A stretch of DNA of 29,883 nt, taken from the NCBI GenBank assembly GCA_034434635.1, contig DAOTYX010000108.1, forward strand, positions 1 through 29,883, given 5' to 3'. Positions 15,176 to 23,200 of the stretch are shown piece after piece; position 1 is the stretch's first letter, and every line of letters starts with the position of its first letter. A program made the position numbers and the translations under genes. The notes under the pieces were generated by a model, which saw only the letters and a program-made list of their open reading frames with translations, did not search any database and was not told where the DNA came from. Source of the stretch: DAOTYX01 sp034434635 (GTDB lineage Bacteria > Chloroflexota > Anaerolineae > B4-G1 > DUEL01).

Positions 15176-17362
15176 TCAATCCACCAGCCGCAGGAAGATG
15201 CGTTCGTACAGTTCGTCGAAGATCTCGTTCAGTTTCTCCGGGCGGTCGGCGTTGCGGTGGACGCCGCCGGTCAGGTCGGCCACGGCCTGCATCAGCTCGA
15301 AGTCGGCGGAGGTACCGAGGGTGATGGTGTAGATGACGATGCTGTTGTTGCGGGCCTGCTGGGCGTAGTAGATGACGCAGTCGCGCGCGCGCACCTCATT
15401 GGTCGAGCCGGAGTTATCCGGCCACAGGTCTTGCTGGTAGCACTGGGTATCGGGAACGACGTTCGCCCGTCCGTCGGTCATCAGGATCATCACGTGGGCG
15501 GCGCCGGGGCGGCCGTAGTGCGGGGACTGCGTGCTCAGCACCTGGATGCCGGCCTTGATCCCGCCGCCGATGTCGGTCGAGCCTCCAGCATAGGTCTGGT
15601 CTATCTGGGCCATGACGGTGTCGGTGATGACCTGGGGGGTGCAGGCGTTGCTGCCCAACCGGCGCAGGCATTGCAGCTCGCTCCGGATGGAGGCGCTGCT
15701 GCTGTAGTAGACGTAGCCAATCTGGTCGTAGCGGGGGTCGAGGCGGGCGACGAAGCGCTTGGCGGCCTCGAGCGCGGCGCGGATGGGCTGCTCATCGTCG
15801 TAGATGTCGTCGTAACGGCGGTCGGGGTTGGGGCCGTAGGAGCAGTTCGGCTCCATCTCGCGATAGCCAGTCTGCCCGGGATGACCGGCGAAGCGGGCGT
15901 CGCAGGGGTTGCAGGCCCAGTCGGTTCGCCCGTTAGCCCAGTAGGAGCTGCCCCTTCCGCTGCACTGGTTGACGTCGGAGCATGGTCTGTTGGCGTCCAA
16001 TGGCGCGAGGTTTGTTGTCGTTCCCCCTTCCGCGCCTCCGGGGTTGTTGGTGATGACGATCCGATCCACGGCGAAGCCCGCCCCGCTGGGCCACAGGCTC
16101 AGCACGTGGTTCACGCCCGCCTGCCAGTTGAAGGCGGTGTCGTTCAGTCGCCGCCATCTCCATGCGTTGGCGGAAGCCCCGTTGTAGCCGGTGCCACGGG
16201 CGTAGTCCCCCTCCGAGTTGACTGTGCCGCCGTCAATGCTCCAGAAGAGCCGGCGGTCAATGCCCGCCGGGTTCGGCCAGGTGGAGGGGGCCTGGGCCCG
16301 CACCCAGATGTAGTAGCTGCCGCTGTTGAGCACTGTGAAATCGTAGTCGGCGCGCGGGGCGGGGAAGGGGCCGCCGGGCACGTTGCTGTAGCAGGAACCG
16401 CTGCTGGCGATATCGCTCTGCCGGCAGGTCACGCCGTAGGCGTCGCTGGCTTCGTTGTCAACGTAGGGCATGTGTTCGATATAGGCGCCGCGGCTGTCGC
16501 GCCCGGAAGCGCCATCGTTTGGTTCTCGCTGCATGACCCAGTACGTGTAGTAGTAGGTGTAGAGAAAACGGTCGTAAGGGTTGCTGAGCCGGGAGTATTC
16601 CTCCGCCTCGATGAAGTAGTATTGATAGCCGCCGGTGGAGTAGGCTGTGGTCGCTCCGCAGTGCTGCGGCGGGCCGTTGGCGTCCCCGCGCCACGGCAAG
16701 GGATAGAGGTTGCCACCGGGGTAGGGGATGGCGGCGTTCTTTGCCCAGCAGCCGTAGCAGAGCGTGTCGAACTCCATCGAGCCGGAGCGGTCGAAGACGA
16801 TGACGATGTCCAGGTTGTTGATGTTCTCGGCGGTAGCCGAGGCAACGGCGGGGATGGTGGTGAAGCCGATGAAGCGCATGAAGATGACCGGCACGCGCCG
16901 CAGCACCCGCACCCGGATGCGGTCGGCGGAGTTGACCTGCTGGGCCGGCGGCAGGGTCTGGTCGCGGAAACTGGCCGTGTCCAGTTCGATGATGGTCGTC
17001 GCCTGCTCCTCGGTTTCTGGGCCGGAGACGTAGGCGCCGTTCCACACCAGGCGGGTGCTTGGATCGAAGGCGTCATAGCCGTTCTCCAGCAGGAACTCGA
17101 TCGCCCGCTGCGGCGCGGCACCCATCTGACCGCTATCCGTCTGCTCAAAGGGCAGTTCTGCCGCTGCGGCCAGCGCTGCCGCGTCCACCGCGCGGGTGAT
17201 GCGCACCCGTTCGACGTAGAACAGTCCCAGATCCACCCCCAGGCCGATGATGATCAGCAGGACAAAGATAGAGATACCCACGAAAATGAGGGTCTGTCCC
17301 TTCTGGGTATGCTCCCGTCGCTCTCCACTTTGTGTCGTGGTCGCTTCTCTGGTCGCTTTCAT
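15176..17362 (-). CDS. TadG-like protein with a vWA domain split by a large inserted module
   Basis: The N-terminus has the Tad-type signal GQTLIFVGISIFVLLIIIG (22-40) and the RAVDAAALAAAAEL helix seen in TadG-like proteins. A von Willebrand A domain follows: MIDAS motif DRSGS (191-195), the MIDAS Thr in GGSTDIGGGI (593-602) and MTDG (628-631). Between the first MIDAS loop and helix 1 of the vWA fold are about 325 extra residues (about 200-525), rich in Cys and aromatic residues. They contain a carbohydrate-binding-like beta-sandwich: start FIEAEEYSRL, then SGSYYIWVRAQ, RLFWSIDGG and VDRIVITN. The start at 17362 is supported by GAGGTG 5 bp upstream; an upstream ATG at 17395 has no such support. 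Likely a surface pilus-associated adhesin or sensor (inference). 728 residues. Confidence 0.88.
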   Translation of the reverse strand: MKATREATTTQSGERREHTQKGQTLIFVGISIFVLLIIIGLGVDLGLFYVERVRITRAVDAAALAAAAELPFEQTDSGQMGAAPQRAIEFLLENGYDAFDPSTRLVWNGAYVSGPETEEQATTIIELDTASFRDQTLPPAQQVNSADRIRVRVLRRVPVIFMRFIGFTTIPAVASATAENINNLDIVIVFDRSGSMEFDTLCYGCWAKNAAIPYPGGNLYPLPWRGDANGPPQHCGATTAYSTGGYQYYFIEAEEYSRLSNPYDRFLYTYYYTYWVMQREPNDGASGRDSRGAYIEHMPYVDNEASDAYGVTCRQSDIASSGSCYSNVPGGPFPAPRADYDFTVLNSGSYYIWVRAQAPSTWPNPAGIDRRLFWSIDGGTVNSEGDYARGTGYNGASANAWRWRRLNDTAFNWQAGVNHVLSLWPSGAGFAVDRIVITNNPGGAEGGTTTNLAPLDANRPCSDVNQCSGRGSSYWANGRTDWACNPCDARFAGHPGQTGYREMEPNCSYGPNPDRRYDDIYDDEQPIRAALEAAKRFVARLDPRYDQIGYVYYSSSASIRSELQCLRRLGSNACTPQVITDTVMAQIDQTYAGGSTDIGGGIKAGIQVLSTQSPHYGRPGAAHVMILMTDGRANVVPDTQCYQQDLWPDNSGSTNEVRARDCVIYYAQQARNNSIVIYTITLGTSADFELMQAVADLTGGVHRNADRPEKLNEIFDELYERIFLRLVD

Positions 17363-17405
17363 TTCACACCTCGCAGCACTCCCCTGTCGAGTCACAGAGG
17401 AAAGG

Positions 17406-18023
17406 TCAGTCTATACGCGAGTCGCGGAAGACGCGCATGGCCGAGTGGGTGTAGAGCATGAAAGGGTCGTGGAGGGCGAAGAAACGGAAACGCAGCAACG
17501 TGGTATGGGCGTAGAAGACCTCCAGCACGACGATCTCGTCGGTGAGTCGCTCGTACCCCGCCTCTTCGCGTAGGTTGTTGATGGCGACAGTGGTGGGGGC
17601 GTTCCGGTTGACGATCTCCTCGATATCTATCCGGCTGTCTGTCTCACGGATGGGGCGGGTGTCTGTGAAGGCGACGGTGCCCGTGACGTAGACGGTGGTG
17701 GAGAGCACCGTGCCGTCATCCTGGATGGGGATGTGGGTGATGATGATGCCGGTGTTGGGCTGCGGCCCGGTGGTCCTCAGGCGCGGGACGGAGCCGCCGC
17801 CCACCGTGGTCACACCGCCCGCGGTGATGACCCGCTGGGCAACGGTGGTGTCGTCAAAGCGACCACGGGCAGCGAAGCGCACCCCCTCGCGGTTGGCGGC
17901 CATCACCAGGGCGTAGCTGTGCAGCGCCTGGCCGATCTCCAGCAGACCGGCGAAGAGAAGCAGCAGCAGTGGGAGGACAATCGCGAACTCAACCACGCTC
18001 TGCCCGTTCGTTTTCCTTCTCAT
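17406..18023 (-). CDS. TadE-like pseudopilin
   Basis: 205 residues from the ATG at 18023, which follows GGAGG. The N-terminus MRRKTNGQSVVEFAIVLPL is a classic TadE signal: short basic leader, Gly, then a hydrophobic helix with Glu at +5 of the mature form (cleavage expected between G7 and Q8 by a prepilin peptidase such as TadV). HSYALVMAANREGVRFAARG follows, as in the TadE family. The C-terminal part is beta-rich and unrecognised. No prepilin peptidase gene is in the window. It lies 43 bp upstream of the vWA TadG-like gene and is probably co-transcribed with it. An open frame extends further upstream but lacks a ribosome site. Confidence 0.9.
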   Translation of the reverse strand: MRRKTNGQSVVEFAIVLPLLLLLFAGLLEIGQALHSYALVMAANREGVRFAARGRFDDTTVAQRVITAGGVTTVGGGSVPRLRTTGPQPNTGIIITHIPIQDDGTVLSTTVYVTGTVAFTDTRPIRETDSRIDIEEIVNRNAPTTVAINNLREEAGYERLTDEIVVLEVFYAHTTLLRFRFFALHDPFMLYTHSAMRVFRDSRID

Positions 18024-18088
18024 CCCTCTTCCTCCAAACCCGGTTCGTAACTGCTCAGTCAGTCGCCAGGCGCCAGATGGCTGAGCCG

Positions 18089-18709
18089 TTACTCCGGTTC
18101 TCGGTATTCTCCGCTCGTGCCGTCTACCTGCACCGTCCACACCTGATCGCCGCCGACGCCGGTGATCGTCCAGACCGGTGGTTCCCCTGCGCTCTCGACG
18201 CGCAGGGTAAGCGCCAGGTCAACCTCTTCCGGGCGGGCCAGGAACTGCGAGCCGCCCTGCGCCAGCCACGTCTGCACCGCAGCCGGGCTGTCCACCTGCC
18301 ATGCATCGGCGGTGAAGGTGAGCATCGGGTATGGGCACGGCGATTCCCGCAACAGCCGCGCCTCCTGCGGCTCGACCAGGACGATCGCCAACCGTCCGCT
18401 GGCCGGCGAGAAGAACTGGAAGGCCCAGCCGCTGCCAGACCAGCCCCCCTGACGGGCGCGCCAGTAGGCGGAGACCAGGGCCAGTTCGGCGTCGGCCTGC
18501 CAGTTGCGGGCGACCTCGACCGCCCGCGCGTACGCCTGTCGGGCAGGGATGCCCGTGCCCAGGTCGAGCGACGAGACCGCAACGGCCGGAGGGTACGCCT
18601 GGCCCGGCGACTGGCGGATCAGCAGGATCGCCAGCGCCAGCGAAAGGACAAAAGCCAGGCCCAGGAGAAGAACCCATCGGCCTCCGCTGCGGTTGGTCGT
18701 CTCTGACAT
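18089..18709 (-). CDS. Small membrane-anchored protein of unknown function
   Basis: 206 residues, one N-terminal membrane segment (WVLLLGLAFVLSLALAILLI) and an exterior domain. Visible stretches: ARQAYARAVEVARNWQADAELALVS, a WQVDSPAAVQTWLAQGG region and a C-terminal beta part WTITGVGGDQVWTVQVDGTS that resembles small beta domains of the PepSY kind. No family is recognised. It sits between the exported repeat-rich protein and the TadE gene, separated by 17 and 65 bp, so it may be part of the pilus unit. Start ATG at 18709. Confidence 0.75.
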   Translation of the reverse strand: MSETTNRSGGRWVLLLGLAFVLSLALAILLIRQSPGQAYPPAVAVSSLDLGTGIPARQAYARAVEVARNWQADAELALVSAYWRARQGGWSGSGWAFQFFSPASGRLAIVLVEPQEARLLRESPCPYPMLTFTADAWQVDSPAAVQTWLAQGGSQFLARPEEVDLALTLRVESAGEPPVWTITGVGGDQVWTVQVDGTSGEYREPE

Positions 18710-18726
18710 ACCTCAACCTCTGCCGA

Positions 18727-20145
18727 TCACGACGACGATCGGCGGATCACCGGCAGATAGAGAAATGAGTACCCCTCCGCTTCGTTGCTCTCGTAGACCG
18801 TCTCCCAATCGCTGCCGTTGCCGAAGAGGCAGGCCACGTGAAGATGAGGGGTGATCTCGCCGGAGAGCGCCACGCGCGGACTGGCGGACTGGCCGGTAGT
18901 GAACGCGTTGAGCCGGGTCGTGGGGCCCCAGATGACGTTGTTCAGGGTGAGGGTGGTAGCCTGGGTGTAGAAGAGGTCATAGTCCGGCGCGTCTGGCGCG
19001 CCCTGGTCGGCGTGCCAGACCACCGTGGGCCGCCCCCACCCGTCCAGGGCCACACTGGGGCGGAGGTAAGTGTTGTATTCGGCCGGGATGGCTTCGGCGG
19101 TGGAAGTGTAGAAGTTGGTCGGGCTGCCCAGGTCGGTGCCGACCTCGCGCCATGTCCCCACCCAACCGCTACCGCTGTTATCGGAGCGGCGGTAGGCGAC
19201 GATATAGTCGGGATCGTTCGGATCGTAGATAGGGTAGTGCCAGTCCCAGACGACGATCACCCGGCTGTCGCGTGCTGTGACGTCCGGGTTACGCGGTGCA
19301 TACACGTCTGAGCCGGCATCGCCGGTGAGGATGGTAGCGCCGCTCCAGGTGGTGCCGGACTTGCGGCGATACCAAATCTCGTCATCCACCTCGTTCTCCC
19401 AGACCACATGCACGACGTTGTTTGCCCAGGCGATGGATGGGTTGTTGGTGTCCTGGCCTGTCGGTGATACCTGCCACTCCGGCTCGGTTGTGCCGTCATG
19501 GCGCCAGCAGTAGTAGACCGTGCCGATGTCCGACCCGCTGACCATGCGGTAGACGCTGTAGACGAAGTGGGGGTTGCTCTGCGCGTCGAGGGCCAGGTCC
19601 ACGGCCCCGTAGCCGGGGTCGCTGCCGGAGATGGAGATCTGCGCGATGACGACGGCGGCAGCGCACCATCCACCGGAGACCAGCGGGCAGGTACGGTAGT
19701 AGATGGTCTGCTGAGTGGGGTTCTCGCAGGGCGTGCTGACGGCGTAGGCCACGTGGGCGGTGGTGCCGGTGACCGCTACGGACGTGGCGAAGGCGCAGTT
19801 GGTGGCGGAGCCGCTGAAGAGGAGCAGCGGGCTGCTCCAACCCGAGCCGCTCCCTTCGGAGGCCCAGCGCAGGTAGACGTTGCCGCGCGGGTCGCCGCCG
19901 TCCGCGTACGCCTCCGGCCAGACCACAGCCACGCGGTCGCCGTCAGGGGCGACGGCGATGTCGGCGAAGTTGGACCAGCGCGCTGGTCGCTGGGAGAGGT
20001 TGGTGGTCATATGTAGGAAGCCGCGCATTGGGGCAGCCAGCGCCAGCCACGTGGTCAGGGCCAGCAGGCCACCGGCCAGCAGCGCGCCGATCCACGCCTT
20101 CGTCTCCCATCGCCTGTCACGGCTTGCGGTTCGCAGATGGCTCAT
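18727..20145 (-). CDS. Exported protein with beta-propeller-like repeats, unknown function
   Basis: 472 residues from the ATG at 20145. It has an N-terminal membrane or signal segment (WIGALLAGGLLALTTWLALA) and a body of recurring blades: FADIAVAPDGDRVAVVWPEAY, NVYLRWASEG, TSVAVTGTTAHVAYAVS, VDLALDAQSNPHFVYSVYR, PSIAWANNVVHVVWENEV, and PSVALDGWGRPTVVWHAD. These resemble BNR/sialidase-like or FG-GAP-like blades, about five to six by eye, with no catalytic residues recognised. It ends FLYLPVIRRSSS, a motif similar to short hydrophobic-basic ends common on exported Chloroflexota proteins (my recollection, not verified). The frame is open to 20280, but that part is translated from a tandem repeat (residues NSQFPI..) and starts inside the upstream gene, so I reject it. 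No strong ribosome site is seen at 20145. Confidence 0.78.
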   Translation of the reverse strand: MSHLRTASRDRRWETKAWIGALLAGGLLALTTWLALAAPMRGFLHMTTNLSQRPARWSNFADIAVAPDGDRVAVVWPEAYADGGDPRGNVYLRWASEGSGSGWSSPLLLFSGSATNCAFATSVAVTGTTAHVAYAVSTPCENPTQQTIYYRTCPLVSGGWCAAAVVIAQISISGSDPGYGAVDLALDAQSNPHFVYSVYRMVSGSDIGTVYYCWRHDGTTEPEWQVSPTGQDTNNPSIAWANNVVHVVWENEVDDEIWYRRKSGTTWSGATILTGDAGSDVYAPRNPDVTARDSRVIVVWDWHYPIYDPNDPDYIVAYRRSDNSGSGWVGTWREVGTDLGSPTNFYTSTAEAIPAEYNTYLRPSVALDGWGRPTVVWHADQGAPDAPDYDLFYTQATTLTLNNVIWGPTTRLNAFTTGQSASPRVALSGEITPHLHVACLFGNGSDWETVYESNEAEGYSFLYLPVIRRSSS

Positions 20146-20165
20146 CGCTCGTTTTTCGTCGAAGG

Positions 20166-20244
20166 TTGGGAAGTTGGGAAATTGGGAAACTGGGAAATTG
20201 GGAAACTGGGAAATTGGGAATTGGGAATTGGGAATTGGGAATTG
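20166..20244. repeat. Tandem repeat of TTGGGAA, 7- to 8-bp period
   Basis: A run of TTGGGAA or ACTGGGAA units (period 8 in the left part, 7 in the right part), about ten copies. It lies between the large TadE-like gene and the exported protein gene. The plus strand carries runs of GGG separated by 4-5 bases, so a G-quadruplex is possible on that strand. It lies in the 5' leader or spacer of the downstream gene. Confidence 0.85.
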
Positions 20245-20257
20245 ACCATTGTCCATG

Positions 20258-23200
20258 TTATTGCAACAGCAGGTGGACATTGTAGTTGCGCTGGTCGGCC
20301 ACTACCGTGACCGTGCTCGTTGCCATACGCAGGTATCCGCCGATCCAGGCCTCGGCGTAGATGGTGTAGGTGCCCGGCGGGATGTTGTAGAAGTGGTAGG
20401 TGCCGTCCTGGATGCTGCGGGTGTGCAGCACCTGGCCGCCTTGGGTGTAGGCCCACACGTCCACCCCGGGCATCGGCTGGGGCACCCCACCGATGATGGT
20501 GCGCGCCAGACCGCCGAAGGAGGCGGTGCCGGGCTCGGGATCGGGGATGGGCCATTGCGTGCAGATGTTGCAGGCGAGGTTGTCCAGGTAGAACCAGGTG
20601 CCGTAGGCGTCCTGGTCATGGACGCCGAAGAAGTAGACCTGCAGGTTCTGCCCGGCGCGGGAGATCAGGTTGATGTCGTTGGTGACGTCTACGTAGAAGC
20701 GGAGCCAGGTCTCGGCCGGGGTGCTGCCGTCGCCGATGGTGATGCTGTTGGAGATGGGGTTCCCTGCGCTATCGCGCATCTGGACACGCAGGGAGTCATC
20801 GGCGTCGGTGGTGTTGAAGTAGCTGCACTCGGCCAGGCTGCCGCCCACCGCCCAGTACCCCTCGATGGTGAGGTGGGTGAGGGAGTAGACCTCGGTGGGA
20901 ATCTGCACGGTCTGATACAGGTAGGGCGAGAAGGCGGCGCAGGTGGGGTAAGCGCCGAGCGAGGCGTGCAGGCGGGTGGAGAAGGCGCCGTCCTGCCGCA
21001 GGTAGCCGGTGCGCTGATACGCGCCCGCACTGCCGGCATACCAGGGCGGGAAGACGTTCTGCGGGTTGCCCTCGAAACTGGCCGCACGCAGCAGTTGTGA
21101 GCACTCCAGCAGGCCGGGCGGCTTGGTGTTGTCGTACCAGGGCGGCTGGGTCTCACTGCCGCAGGTGAAGACAGGGCCCGCCCCTGTGGGCCCGCTGCCG
21201 CCAGCGGTGGTGGTGAGGACGATGGTGGACCACTCGAAACTGTCCTCGCGCATGCGCACCTGCACCTGGTGCACGCCCGGGCTGGGGACGACCAGAGTGG
21301 TCTGTGCGCCGTCCATGTTCAGGCTGCGCCAGGTGAGGTCGCCTGCCGGCCAGCTGCCCATGCGGTAAGCGTTGCTGGAAGGCAGGCCGTCCAGCGAGAC
21401 CCACACCGAGTCGTTGTTGCCGGCGGTGGTGGTGCAGCCGCGGGCCGACTCGGTGCAGGGCCGACCGCGCATCCAGACGTAGTAGGTGCCGGCGTGCTCG
21501 AAGTTGACGTCGTAGGTCAACAGCGGCGGCACCTGGCCGTCCACGTAAGGGTTGTCGAAGTCGGTGTAGACGCTGTAGATGTCATCCGTAGCGGAAGGCA
21601 CGAGCATGGTGGGGGTGCCGCCATAGGCCGTTGCCTGCCAGGCCTTGTTCCGTCCGGTGGGGGTACGGTAAGTGACTCGTACGGCTACCCAGTCCACACG
21701 GAAGTCGCGCGAGGTGTCGGTGGTGTCCAGTTCGATGCGCACGCGGAAGTTCTCGTTAGAGAAGTCCGAGGGCTGCCAGGAGCGTCCGAAGGGCGTGTTC
21801 GTGCCGGTGGCGCCTACAACGTTGGTGGGGTTGCCATCGGCAGTGGCCTCAGTTCCGGCCGTCCGGGCCGCGGTCCAGGAGTTGCCGCCGTCCCAGGAGA
21901 GGTAAACGAAGATGCGGTTGGTGCCAGCAGTGCTGTCGAGCCACCAGTCCAGGCGCACTTCGATGCCGCGGATGCCGGCATTGGCCGGGATGTTGAAACC
22001 GTAATCGCGGAAGACGTGAGCCACGCCGTCGGCGTTGTTGTCGCGGCTGGCGTAGGCGGAATCGTTGGCGTAGGCGTTGGTCGGGTTGGTCAGACCGCCG
22101 CCCGCGTAGGCATAGTTTCCGGTTGGGCTGCGATAGCCGGTGTTCGTCTCGGCGTTCCAGCCGGTGCGGTAGAAGCCGGCGACATTGCTGTCGTATTCCA
22201 GGGCTGGGATGACCACCTGGCCGTTATGCTCCTCGAGCGGGCACTGGGCCATGATGCTGATCGAGTTGACGTTGTTTTCCTCGTCTGTCTCCTCGACGTA
22301 GTTGGTGTTGTCCACCCGCGCCCAGATCTGGTGCGGGCCGACGCAATCCACCCACATCACGGTGGTCACGATGGCGGTCCCGTAGGGGGTAATGCCGGAG
22401 ACCCACTGTTTGATCACCCCCATCTGCCCCTGCGACGGCGCGCTGGGGGGATCCAGGTAGAAGTCCACGTCGAACGTCTCCGCCGACTCGCCGGGGGTGA
22501 GGTTGGAGACGACCGCCGACATCAGGAAGGGGGTGTTGGGTTGGATGTCAGCGGGGATGTTAAAGGAACTGATGGTCAGGTCGGGCGGGACGGTGGTGGC
22601 CAGGATCTCCGCCGAGACTCCGGCCAGGGTGGCGACGTCGCCGCAATCCCCTCCATCGGTGTGGGATTCGAGCCGGTAGTAGCCGGAACTGCCGAGGGGG
22701 ATCTCCACCGCCAGGCCCAGGATATCGCCGGTCCCGGCATCCACGTTGATGCCCGAGAGCAGTTCGGCGGAGGGAATGCCGTCACCCGAGACGCGACACC
22801 ACAGCACGCGATACGGGTTGAGGGTGGGCTGGTGGTCGTAGAGGCTGACGCTGATCCAGTCCAACGGCAGGACCTCGTGGTCGGAGGCCAGGATGTAGGG
22901 GCCGGGGCCCACGATCCACTGGCCGGTTGCCTGGTCGGTGGGCTCGCCGAGGTCCCACGCCTGATCGCTGTCCAGGTCTATCCAGGCGCGCAGGTTGGCG
23001 GTGCCGGGCTGATTGGCGTAGATGCGCGGGATGGCCTGGCCGTTGCCGTCGGTGGTGAACTGCAGGTATTGCGGCTCCACGCCGGAGTAGCCGTAGGCGC
23101 CAAAGTTGGTGGAGAAACTGACGAGGACGTTGGGCAGAGGGTTGCTGTTCTCGTCAGTGACGGTCACGGTGACGTTGTGGCCGCGCTGCAGGGGCAGCGT

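Noticed and set aside
14889..15179. Minus-strand open frame of 96 codons in the cpaB upstream gap
   Set aside because: It reads through the palindrome and hairpin, overlaps the cpaB promoter, and lacks any family signal.
15257..17461. Long plus-strand open frame opposite the TadG-like gene
   Set aside because: Same reason: low-complexity Val/Gly/Ala-rich product with no domains, while the minus-strand frame has vWA motifs.
20145..20280. Upstream start for the exported protein, giving an N-terminal repeat peptide
   Set aside because: The extra residues come from a tandem DNA repeat and overlap the preceding gene; the signal segment starts after the ATG at 20145.
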